Shown piece by piece: positions 1-7,981 of a stretch of DNA of 64,000 bases (within the stretch, counting starts at the first letter, position 1; each line of letters opens with the position of its first letter). Made by a program: the position numbers and the translations under genes. Below the pieces are notes generated by a model that was not told the origin of the DNA, searched no databases, and worked only from the letters and a program-made list of their open reading frames with translations. The DNA is taken from NCBI GenBank assembly GCA_023229605.1, contig JALNYY010000006.1, positions 1-64,000 of the forward strand, written 5' to 3'. The stretch is from Methylobacter sp. Lineage in GTDB: Bacteria; Pseudomonadota; Gammaproteobacteria; Methylococcales; Methylomonadaceae.

Positions 1-321
1 CTTAATAGCCGTGCGTTCTTTTTTGGATAATTTACGGCCTTGCTGTTCCTCGGTTTCAAGAATCTTTTCCTGCATCATTTCATTGACGACGGACGCAGGC
101 AGGACGCGTTCTTCTTTTTTGCCGCAGACCATCAAAAACCCGTTCGCGCTGTGCACCAGCTGTTCGGACGATTTACCCAGCGGCGAAGTCCAGCCGAAAG
201 TAAATTCTTCATGGCTGCCGCAGGGGCGGAACGCCATTTGCTCAAGCTTTTGTTCCAGCTCTGCCGGAGTCAAAGTGAAATCTTCAGTAAGACGGAAAAT
301 GCTCAGATTTTTAAACCACAT
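1..321 (-). CDS. rdgC: Recombination-associated protein RdgC, N-terminal part (cut by window edge)
   Basis: The minus strand reads an open frame of 107 codons from an ATG at 321 to the left edge, starting MWFKNLSIFRLTED. The N-terminal MWFKN and the following segments (FRPCG, FTFGWTSPLG, ANGFLMVCGKKEERVLPASVVNE) fit RdgC, a ring-shaped DNA-binding protein that modulates RecA and replication-associated recombination in proteobacteria. Only about the first third is present (full length in the family is about 300 residues), so the C-terminus cannot be judged. It lies downstream of vsr on the same strand with about 110 bp between them and is probably a separate unit. The family call is firm. Confidence 0.9.
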   Translation of the reverse strand, partial: MWFKNLSIFRLTEDFTLTPAELEQKLEQMAFRPCGSHEEFTFGWTSPLGKSSEQLVHSANGFLMVCGKKEERVLPASVVNEMMQEKILETEEQQGRKLSKKERTAIK

Positions 322-430
322 GTGCAACGGAACCCTTGTAAATAAAATGACTGCGCATTATCGCAAATTTGGCGAGGTAGAAATAAAGTAAATTTCGGGC
401 AAGCAGCACAGGATATTGGTAAATGAATTC

Positions 431-841
431 CTATTTGGCTTGCAGGTAATAATGTAAATTTACGACTAACGGCTGTAGATCTTTAATTTGACACTCCCAA
501 ATAACTAAAACCTCCCAACCTAATTTTTTAAGTTCACTAATATTTCTATTATCTCTGCTCACATTATCCGCGAGTTTCTTCTGCCAGAACTCAGGGTTCT
601 TGCTTGGCATGGATTTTCCTTTCTTACAGTCGTGCCTGTGCCAAAAACAACCATGTATGAATATAACCTTCCTTTTTCCAGGAAAAACCAAATCCGGTTT
701 TCCGGGTAGATTGGCATAATGCAGACGGTAGCGATAACCTAAGCTATATAGCAATTTCCTGACTATCAACTCGGGCTTGGTATTTTTCCCGGAAATAGAA
801 GTCATGCAACGTCGGCGTTGCTCGGGAGTCAATACATCCAT
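431..841 (-). CDS. vsr: Very short patch repair endonuclease (Vsr)
   Basis: This 136-residue protein has the standard Vsr length and order: MDVLTPEQRRRCM at the N-terminus, SGKNTKPE, the KPDLVF segment with the catalytic Asp, the zinc and active-site block HGCFWHRHDC, and a later WECQI with the remaining zinc cysteine. Vsr nicks 5' of the T in T:G mismatches left by deamination of 5-methylcytosine. I use the ATG at 841; an in-frame TTG at 850 would add three residues. It is the last gene of a four-gene minus-strand operon, 18 bp after the receiver-domain gene, and accompanies a C5-cytosine methylase as usual. It is the only recognisable nuclease in the operon, so it may be repair only or may also be the effector. 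Confidence 0.95.
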   Translation of the reverse strand: MDVLTPEQRRRCMTSISGKNTKPELIVRKLLYSLGYRYRLHYANLPGKPDLVFPGKRKVIFIHGCFWHRHDCKKGKSMPSKNPEFWQKKLADNVSRDNRNISELKKLGWEVLVIWECQIKDLQPLVVNLHYYLQAK

Positions 842-859
842 CGTTAACAAAGTAAAAGC

Positions 860-2539
860 TTATTTCGACATTAACCTTAGCCATTCCGATTCTGTTAGAC
901 CGACACGAGATAAATTGCTAGCAAACTGTTCTGCGGCCCTTTGAGCGTGGTCGGATTTTAGTTGAGCCAGCCACAAATATTTTGAATCCGAGGTGCTGAC
1001 AAACCATTTTATATTTTCAATGTCACTATTTTTGGCTATTATTGATTTTGCGTGCTTATCAGCCTTGAATTCTACGACAACACAATTTGCAGCATTCGGC
1101 CTAAAAAATAACTCTTTAAATTCACCATTTTCTTTTACAACAAATGATGTTCTTTTATTAGTTCCTGATTGCAGTTTACAAAAAATGAAATTTTTCTTTC
1201 CAGACAATCTAACACTGTCGCAGAGCGGTTGAAGGCAAAGCAAATATTGCGAGTGGGCATTATCTTTCACACAAACTATTGTCCCCAATTTAAGCGCTGG
1301 CTCAATATTGCCATAGTGAGTCCGATGACTCATTAAAGCGGCGAATTCATGGTTTTTATTTTGTTTATTATCGAAATGAAGAAAATTAGTTATTTGTCTG
1401 TATGAGGAAATATCATCTGTATTCCAACAATTATCTTGATCTATCAACGAATCCAGAATCTTAACTGTTGGGTACTCTTTTTTTATACCACTACCCTTCA
1501 AGCAAAAATCAGTCGCAAATTTCTTTATGTCAACTTCGTAATCAACAAAAGTCTTGGCGTTGCTAGTCGGTTCCCATTGACTACACCAATCTTCAATTAA
1601 AGCTGTGGACAATATTGGATTTGGCAGCCGATCCTCCAATACCGATTGGAATTCCGCCATTAGCAGAGGTATCACTTGATCTGATGCCTCAGCGTGAGGC
1701 AAAGAGAGCGCTCTGTGCGTTAAGAAGGCCGGATCTAACGACGAATCAAATTTTGATAAGATTTTTCTGCTGTTTTCCCGAATTTTCGCTAATCCTAAAA
1801 GTACAGTTCCTTGAAGCAACCCCGATGCAAGTTTTGAAAACTCTTTTATCGATCTTTCAGCAAGATCTTTCTCCAACACTTCATGCGTTTTATATTCCTC
1901 AAGTCTATGTACGTGTACGGGTTTACCCAAAATCACTATTCTTGAATTTGAAGTGTGCATTGAAAGCCCATGGTCTTCAGTTTGTGGCTGGATATCTTCC
2001 CCAAGCTCTTTCTTTAATTCTTCAAAAACATCATTCGCTATTGACTCTAAATTTGATTCGCTCGTATAAACCAGAATTAATCGCAGTTGTTCCGGTATAT
2101 CCTCCAAACTATTTTGGACAAGATTTGCAATAAGTTCTAAAGCTTTCTTACCAAGACTGCCGTCAAGATTCCAATCTACTATAACAATATCCGATGCAAG
2201 GCAGAGCTTATAAACCTCAGACGTAGCAGAAAATTTAGCTTTTTTTTCTGGCTGATATAGAGCGCAAACCACTTTCTTTTTAGCGAAACTGGTTACTAGT
2301 TGTTGCCAAGAAAACATCTCCTTATCGTCATGGTCCCCTGAAATATTATCAGAACTATTCTGATTTGGTGTGTTTGATTCTTTTAATGCTTTTTTTCTTT
2401 TCGGTTCTTGCACTATCTCAGGTACATTTAACTTGATCTTTTGATCTTCATAAATTCTGTCATCAATAACTACAGCAGTTCTGATAAATTCCTGAGCGAC
2501 TTGGATTGAAAATTCTTCGACTGTATTTGCCTGCTGCAT
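860..2539 (-). CDS. Receiver-domain protein with unknown C-terminal region, part of the methylase operon
   Basis: This 559-residue protein begins with what looks like a two-component receiver domain interrupted by a low-complexity insert. The acidic pair is D26/D27 (VVIDDR), the likely phospho-acceptor is D122 (IVIVDWN), the Thr/Ser position is T159/S160 (LILVYTS) and the conserved Lys is K206 (ILGKP). Residues about 35-75 are a polar insert between strand 1 and the rest. The C-terminal 300 residues match no family I know. It sits 2 bp after the dual-ATPase gene, whose C-terminus resembles a histidine kinase, so the two probably form a kinase/regulator pair. A GGAG lies upstream of the ATG. 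The gene is AT-rich compared with the rest of the window. Domain call good; function unknown. Confidence 0.7.
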   Translation of the reverse strand: MQQANTVEEFSIQVAQEFIRTAVVIDDRIYEDQKIKLNVPEIVQEPKRKKALKESNTPNQNSSDNISGDHDDKEMFSWQQLVTSFAKKKVVCALYQPEKKAKFSATSEVYKLCLASDIVIVDWNLDGSLGKKALELIANLVQNSLEDIPEQLRLILVYTSESNLESIANDVFEELKKELGEDIQPQTEDHGLSMHTSNSRIVILGKPVHVHRLEEYKTHEVLEKDLAERSIKEFSKLASGLLQGTVLLGLAKIRENSRKILSKFDSSLDPAFLTHRALSLPHAEASDQVIPLLMAEFQSVLEDRLPNPILSTALIEDWCSQWEPTSNAKTFVDYEVDIKKFATDFCLKGSGIKKEYPTVKILDSLIDQDNCWNTDDISSYRQITNFLHFDNKQNKNHEFAALMSHRTHYGNIEPALKLGTIVCVKDNAHSQYLLCLQPLCDSVRLSGKKNFIFCKLQSGTNKRTSFVVKENGEFKELFFRPNAANCVVVEFKADKHAKSIIAKNSDIENIKWFVSTSDSKYLWLAQLKSDHAQRAAEQFASNLSRVGLTESEWLRLMSK

Positions 2540-2541
2540 AT

Positions 2542-5496
2542 CTATTCATCACTCCATTTTATTTGAAAAGTAACACCTATCGGTGAATCGGAAGGAACGA
2601 TACTAATATCCATACCTTCTTTTCGCAGTGCTTTACGAGAAATAAACAACCCTAAACCTCTACCGCCCGGTTTACGGGAAAAGCCTTGCTCAAAAACAGC
2701 TTCATAGTCGCGAGCATGAATGCCAGGACCGGTATTGCTGATAAAAAATGACTTACCGTCGCTATCTAACTTAATATGTTTTTCGCCTTGTGTATCCTTC
2801 AACCAAAAAATAGCATTGTCGATAATATTGACGAATATCGGATAAAGTGTTGAGGGAAAGCCGTGGGCACGCATCTCGGCAAAATCTTCGGTGGCACTCA
2901 ATTTAACGTCATGCCGTTTTAATCGAACATCAAACAAGGTCTTCACATAATGAAGGATGTCGCTGCCTTTTATTTCGATCGGCTTTCGATATAAACGGCG
3001 TTGCAAAGGGGTGAATAAGTTCAGGTGTCCGTCCAGATGATCGAAATTATTACGAATCTCCTGATAGAGCGGTGCCAAATTACTATTCAAATCCGCCCAC
3101 GGGCGCAATTCCCGCAAGGATCGGCGAACACCTTTGATAGCAGCTTCAAATTCATGATTGATAACGGCCACTGCCAATCCTAACTGAACCAAGTCCGCAT
3201 CCGTATCGACTTGCTCCCTTAGGGTTTCCAGCTCTTCATCCATGGCTTCCATCATGTCGATCTGAGTAATGTCGGGATCGGTCGTCATGTTTTCTGCGAC
3301 GGAGGTAAGCACATCGCGTATCCTGCTAAGAGACTCAGTGTTTTTCTTACTGACACTTTCGATACGCATTTCAAACTCCTTGCGTACCTGTTCAGTTTGT
3401 TCCGACGTCAGTTCCGTAAAATCCTTGCTGGCAAATTCCGCCTCTACTTTGGCAATTGTGTTTTGAAGCTCATGGATTGCATCTCTTGCCACTTTGGTAG
3501 CCGCTTTACGGGTATCCTCGGCTGTATTGTTCAATTTACCTGCTTCGCTCCTGACCGATTTTTTTTCATTTTCCGCTAATTCTTTTATTAACGATTCGAG
3601 ACGTTTACGTTGATCGATATAGATTCTGGCTTGAGTTGCTATATTTCCCAACTGTTGCGTAATTTCCTCTGAATAAGGTCGAAATATTTCATTTTCCAAA
3701 CGTTGCGTCTCTGTTGTATAGGCTTCCCAATCACGCTGTAATTGACGAGAGAGCCCAACACCGCGAGGCTTACTAATTCGATAGCTTTCCTGCAACTCCG
3801 ACAACCTTCGATTTGCTTCTTTCTCCGCATCCAGCAAAGCAATAGCGGCTTCATCAGGGTCAGCAATTTTTGCTGCACTATCCATTCGATGCTGGACATG
3901 ATTTCTGATACTTTCGATTTCTAAAGCGGGCAAACCTTGTTGTGTGCGCTGAAAAAAGCTATCGAGAGAACTGCTCAGATTTTTGCGCTTTGTTGAGACT
4001 TGTTTTTCGCGCTTTCTTCGGGCAAGCTCAAGTTTTTCTAACTCTTTTTTTCGGACTTCAAAATACTCTCCGCGTTCTGCGCCTTCACGAAAGAAATCTG
4101 CAGCAAGTTGGATAAAAATATTTTCAAGAATACTTTTAAGTTGCTTATAAGCTTTGTCCTGCTGGAAACCTTCTCGCCCTGCTTTTTCTTTTAAAGCACT
4201 GTTATTTGCACGGCTAAGCTTAACCGCTCCAAAAAGCCGTCGGTATGAAAAAAAGTAATAACTAGCCTTACTTGTTCTTCTCTGTTCAATATCCAACCAA
4301 TCAACATCCGAATTGCCATAAGGCAAAATGCGAATTCTGTCCCTAAAAACATAAAGTCCACCTATTAGACCTGTTTTTGTATAAAGCTCTTTCCAATCAT
4401 CAGGCGTCATTCTGCTTACGCGTTGCTCACCTTGTATATAGCCAAATTCTATTTCGAATGGACCACATTTTGTGTAATTTCCACCACCGTCTTTCCAAGG
4501 TATGATGTAGTCTTCGTTGGTCTCCTCGTAAATTCTAATAAATCCACGAAATTGTCCAAATTCATCGATTTTTCCAACTATACGATGATCTGCTTTTTCT
4601 AATTCATCTTTAGTAAAAAATTCACGATCTGAAATTAAATCATCATTGTCCGAGTCGGAAGGCCAATAACGAAAAGCAGTTTGTATAGGCGGAGGTGTAG
4701 TTTCGAGAAAAGTGGAATTACAAAACCCGAGTAGAAATTTAGAAAAATCTTTTTTATTGTTACTTCTATCCAGTTCAATTTCGTCCAAGATTGTATGATT
4801 AGCTGGCGCTATATAAAAATGTGTACCGGCTGATTCTGTCAGCGAAATACCACCGAGAAAGCTTTGTAGGTTTTCTGGATCAACTTGAAAATCATCCAAA
4901 TCTCTTAAAATTTGACTAAAATCGTAATCAGTATTTTTACTTTCTAATAACTCTACGTTCTTCCTGAACTCCTTAACAAGACTACCAACCTCGATATCTG
5001 AAGGTAATTTATTGTCCGTAATAACGTGAATAGGAATTTCAATTTCATCTAAATTGATGGCCGGAACTTCAAAAAGTCCCCAATGGATAAAACACATCAC
5101 CAAGTCATGTAAACCATCGTTACGCATCGCGCGGGTTAGAACTAAAACTTGTTCGCCAAGTAGGCCAATGGCTAAGCGGCCGATGCCTTTTTCTCCCATG
5201 ACGGCGCGTTCCGTCTTATCCGAGGGCCGATAGGTGTCGATAGTACGGTTCTGAGCGGCGTATTTGCTTTCAGTCCCCAACACCAACCATCGATTCTCAA
5301 AATCGTCTTTCGTCATTCCTATGCCGTCATCACGAATAACTAACAAATTATCTGAGCGGAAATAATCTACCTCGGCATGGTCGGCGTAGGCATCGTGGGC
5401 ATTTTTGAAAAGCTCGCTGATCGCAGTGGAAACGTTGGCAATCTGTTGACGGCCGAGCATATCGACGGCGCGAGCTCGAGTCTTGAATTTAGCCAT
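2542..5496 (-). CDS. Large ATPase with an N-terminal MORC/Hsp90-like GHKL domain and a C-terminal histidine-kinase-like GHKL domain
   Basis: With the ATG at 5496 the protein is 984 residues. Residues 1-120 carry a GHL-type ATPase: N-box ELFKNAHDAYA (N32), DDGIGM (D57) and GEKGIGRLAIG. The middle (about 490-760) is long, charged and helical, probably coiled coil. The last 210 residues look like a kinase core: an H-box-like INHEFEAAI with H781, a second N-box VNIIDNAIFW, ISNTGPGI and GRGLGLFISRKAL. Two GHKL modules in one chain is unusual. The start overlaps the methylase stop by 8 bp (ATGGCTAA), and the receiver-domain gene follows 2 bp later, so the three are translationally linked. MutL/MORC-type GHKL ATPases are known in restriction-modification operons. 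Kinase activity is inferred from motifs only. Confidence 0.8.
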   Translation of the reverse strand: MAKFKTRARAVDMLGRQQIANVSTAISELFKNAHDAYADHAEVDYFRSDNLLVIRDDGIGMTKDDFENRWLVLGTESKYAAQNRTIDTYRPSDKTERAVMGEKGIGRLAIGLLGEQVLVLTRAMRNDGLHDLVMCFIHWGLFEVPAINLDEIEIPIHVITDNKLPSDIEVGSLVKEFRKNVELLESKNTDYDFSQILRDLDDFQVDPENLQSFLGGISLTESAGTHFYIAPANHTILDEIELDRSNNKKDFSKFLLGFCNSTFLETTPPPIQTAFRYWPSDSDNDDLISDREFFTKDELEKADHRIVGKIDEFGQFRGFIRIYEETNEDYIIPWKDGGGNYTKCGPFEIEFGYIQGEQRVSRMTPDDWKELYTKTGLIGGLYVFRDRIRILPYGNSDVDWLDIEQRRTSKASYYFFSYRRLFGAVKLSRANNSALKEKAGREGFQQDKAYKQLKSILENIFIQLAADFFREGAERGEYFEVRKKELEKLELARRKREKQVSTKRKNLSSSLDSFFQRTQQGLPALEIESIRNHVQHRMDSAAKIADPDEAAIALLDAEKEANRRLSELQESYRISKPRGVGLSRQLQRDWEAYTTETQRLENEIFRPYSEEITQQLGNIATQARIYIDQRKRLESLIKELAENEKKSVRSEAGKLNNTAEDTRKAATKVARDAIHELQNTIAKVEAEFASKDFTELTSEQTEQVRKEFEMRIESVSKKNTESLSRIRDVLTSVAENMTTDPDITQIDMMEAMDEELETLREQVDTDADLVQLGLAVAVINHEFEAAIKGVRRSLRELRPWADLNSNLAPLYQEIRNNFDHLDGHLNLFTPLQRRLYRKPIEIKGSDILHYVKTLFDVRLKRHDVKLSATEDFAEMRAHGFPSTLYPIFVNIIDNAIFWLKDTQGEKHIKLDSDGKSFFISNTGPGIHARDYEAVFEQGFSRKPGGRGLGLFISRKALRKEGMDISIVPSDSPIGVTFQIKWSDE

Positions 5497-6559
5497 TTTG
5501 AGCAATATTGATGATATGAGCACCTATGCGTCTGGCAATTTCCGGGGGAACCGCATTACCAATTTGCTTCGCCAAGCAGGCCATGTTGCTACCTTTAAAA
5601 ACAAAATCCTTGGGAAATGTTTGTAAAGTGGCTCCTTCGCGTAGGGAAATGGCTCTGTCTTCTTCCGGATGACCAAACCGGCCGTTTGAGAAACTATTAA
5701 ACCGAGTTGTAATAGTGGGAGCAGGACGGTCCCAATACATGCGGGCATATACATCGCGAAAAATGTCATCTTTCCCTTGATAAGCGGGAATTTGAAGTGT
5801 TTTATTATTTTTCCAGCAGGATCTGTCGCCGCCTGATTTAGGAGTTAATCGAATTCTTTGTAAATTTTCTTCCGAAAGCTTGGCTGACCAGTGCTGGAAA
5901 TTGGATTCGTCTTTATGGCCGGCTATGATTTTATTAAACCCATTAGCGACACCAATATAATTCTTAACTATAAGATTAGGGTTGTGTTCCGGAGTAGGTA
6001 AACTTATTTTATTCGTAAGTCTTGAGGCAATAAGCAGATAGCGTTTTCTTTTCTGGGGAACCCCGAAGTCGATAGCATTGATCACACCATCATTATAAGC
6101 GTATCCTTCTTTGTCCAGAAATTTGAGAAAATCCGGCAAAATGGTATGTGTTTTATTTGATGCCAAACCGGGAACATTTTCAACTATTACAAAACCAGGC
6201 CTGAAATAGGAGATAAAGCGCTCAAAATTTTTGAGTAAAAATGCACTCTTTAGGCTTTTTGTTTTATTAGTTCTAACTTTGCTCCAATATTGGCATGGGC
6301 TGCAACCGGCAAAGATAAGGTTATTATCATTTTTATTGATTTTTAAGATATTAGCTAATTCGAGAGTATCCAGGTCGCTTATATCGTGGTGCATAAATTT
6401 TGCATCTACAATATTAGCTTCGTATGTTTCTTTGCATAAATAGTCGTTATCAAGCCCAGCCAGAATTTCAATTCCCGCCGATTGCAAGCCGTAACTCATA
6501 CCACCCGCTCCGCAAAAAAAATCAATTGCTTTTAAACCTGACATTACCGATTCTTTCAT
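5489..6559 (-). CDS. DNA (cytosine-5-)-methyltransferase, Dcm-like
   Basis: This 356-residue C5-cytosine methyltransferase shows the ordered motifs: I (DFFCGAGGMSYGLQ), IV with the catalytic cysteine C89 (AGCSPCQ), VI (FVIVENVPG), VIII (QKRKRYLLIASR) and X (GNAVPPEIARRIG). The target-recognition region between VIII and X does not let me name the site. The length is normal and all catalytic residues are intact. It is the first gene of the operon with the dual ATPase, receiver protein and vsr. An alternative ATG lies at 6544; neither start has a strong ribosome-binding site. The AT-rich composition suggests horizontal transfer. A solitary methylase is less likely given the tight operon. Confidence 0.95.
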   Translation of the reverse strand: MKESVMSGLKAIDFFCGAGGMSYGLQSAGIEILAGLDNDYLCKETYEANIVDAKFMHHDISDLDTLELANILKINKNDNNLIFAGCSPCQYWSKVRTNKTKSLKSAFLLKNFERFISYFRPGFVIVENVPGLASNKTHTILPDFLKFLDKEGYAYNDGVINAIDFGVPQKRKRYLLIASRLTNKISLPTPEHNPNLIVKNYIGVANGFNKIIAGHKDESNFQHWSAKLSEENLQRIRLTPKSGGDRSCWKNNKTLQIPAYQGKDDIFRDVYARMYWDRPAPTITTRFNSFSNGRFGHPEEDRAISLREGATLQTFPKDFVFKGSNMACLAKQIGNAVPPEIARRIGAHIINIAQNG

Positions 6560-7108
6560 TCAAATGTTGTATACCATAGCTGAGAAGCATAATTTGGGCA
6601 ATACAAATCGATCGAAGTTGAAATACTTTGCCCCCCTTTATAAATCAATGGGGTCAGACTTGAATGGTACTTACTTAAGCGATAAGCAAGTGAATTAAAA
6701 AAATCTGGCATGATGGAAAACTTTGGGGCCGTAGGCTGATGATATGGACTCCTCATTACACCGTTTAAAAATTGCCGGTGCATTTTATATTGCGCCAGGG
6801 TGAGTGAAGATTCCATATCATCAGCCTATCTTTGCAAAACCAACATCAGCTTATGTTCAATTTTTGGTCATTGGCAAAATTAGAGCGACCGTCGCTTTCG
6901 GGTCGACTGCGGTCAGCCGCAGTGTCGTTACCTTATGCAAAAAACAGACGGGGGGCATAACGGAAAAGACAAGTCCAAATGCGCACGATCAGGCGCAAAA
7001 AGGAGTAAGTGGTCAAAAAGCAGTCAGGTTACTTTTCATGAGTAATGTATCATCTCCCCTTTTTCGCTTTTGGTATTCGAAGTCTGTTTTCTAACCGAGT
7101 ATACCGTA
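6560..7108. other. Non-coding stretch upstream of the methylase operon
   Basis: About 550 bp without a convincing gene. It probably holds the promoter of the minus-strand methylase operon (an AT-rich TATACA lies about 30 bp before the start codon). It contains a GGGGTCAGACTTG string at about 6650, of a kind I associate with degraded mobile-element borders, and a strong inverted repeat at 6732-6828, listed separately. Two overlapping short open frames on opposite strands (6556-6816 and 6804-7094) have no recognisable content. The stretch marks the border between the AT-rich operon and the higher-GC chromosome. Confidence 0.5.
6732..6828. repeat. 97-bp inverted-repeat element with perfect 17-bp ends
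   Basis: TAGGCTGATGATATGGA at 6732-6748 is the exact reverse complement of 6812-6828. The pairing continues imperfectly inward for about another 13 bases. The AT-rich centre has no gene. This could be a small terminal-inverted-repeat element, a transposon end pair, or a recombination or regulator site at the edge of the methylase operon. I see no obvious target-site duplication. Confidence 0.7.
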
Positions 7109-7900
7109 TCAAAACCATATCAACTTGGCCGCCATCACAAACAGCAGCAGCGAAAAATAGCGTTTTAATTCCTCCGCAGGCAGTTTATGCGCCAGTTTTG
7201 CTCCGATCGGCGCGGTGTACATGCTGGTCAGCACGATGCCCAAAAACGACGGCACATAAATATAACCCAAACTCCAGTCAGGCAGCTGCGACGCATCCTT
7301 GCCCAGCAGGGCGTAGCCCACCGTGCCGACGACGGCTATCGGCAAGCCGCAGGCGCTGGCTATGGCGACCGCATTGCGCATCGGCGTTTGAAAATGCACT
7401 AAATACGGCACTATCAGCGTACCTCCGCCTATTCCCAGCAGCGACGACAGCAGCCCCATGATGCCTGCCGTACCCAAATCCAGCTCCTTGGACGGTTGCT
7501 GTTGGCCCGGTTTGGGCTTTAGTTGCAAAGCCATTTGCACGCCCACGCCTACCAAATAGATGATAAACAGAAAGCGTAATACGCCGCCGGTGACATGATC
7601 CGCGACCACGGCTCCGACAGCCGAGCCGATCATAATCCCCGGTCCCAGGGTGCGCACCTTATTCCACAATACCGAATCCAAACGATGGTGCGCCAGCACC
7701 GAAGAGATCGAAGTAAGAATAATGGTCGCCAGCGAGGTTGCGACCGACATGATCATGACCAGTTCTGCGGGGAATTCTTGCGCCGCAAACAACATCGCTA
7801 AAACCGGCACGATAACCAAACCGCCGCCTATCCCGAAAAGCCCGGCCGTTAATCCGGCGACTGCGCCCAATAAAATACTGGCTAAAAAAATGCTTATCAC
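7109..7900 (-). CDS. TauE/SafE family membrane protein (putative sulfite/organosulfur exporter)
   Basis: This 263-residue hydrophobic protein has eight or so membrane segments in two homologous halves. Each half carries the family signature: TAGLFGIGGGLVIVPVL near the N-terminus and GLLSSLLGIGGGTLIVPYL in the second half. TauE/SafE proteins are thought to export sulfite, sulfoacetate or related anions, but most members have no proven substrate. The length is normal and it stands alone between the methylase island and pilT. A shorter single-domain relative lies at 14513-14896. The family call is secure; the substrate is unknown. Confidence 0.85.
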   Translation of the reverse strand: MISIFLASILLGAVAGLTAGLFGIGGGLVIVPVLAMLFAAQEFPAELVMIMSVATSLATIILTSISSVLAHHRLDSVLWNKVRTLGPGIMIGSAVGAVVADHVTGGVLRFLFIIYLVGVGVQMALQLKPKPGQQQPSKELDLGTAGIMGLLSSLLGIGGGTLIVPYLVHFQTPMRNAVAIASACGLPIAVVGTVGYALLGKDASQLPDWSLGYIYVPSFLGIVLTSMYTAPIGAKLAHKLPAEELKRYFSLLLFVMAAKLIWF

Positions 7901-7981
7901 TTCATTCCCCTGATCAGGTGTTACCGTGAAAATTGCAAAGCTGTACGCTTATCCGCCCTACGTCCGAAATACCGGCGCAAA

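Noticed and set aside
1..391. Plus-strand frames at the left edge
   Set aside because: They are antisense to the rdgC start, which has clear family similarity on the minus strand.
431..6559. Idea that the methylase operon is DISARM, BREX or a standard type II system
   Set aside because: No helicase, phospholipase D, PglZ or dedicated restriction enzyme is present, so none of these labels fits.
6732..6828. Possibility that the inverted repeat is an integron attC site
   Set aside because: The conserved GTTRRRY core and its partner are absent, and no integron gene cassette follows.
6556..7094. Two overlapping short frames on opposite strands
   Set aside because: They lie across the inverted repeat, show no family features, and look like chance frames in a border region.
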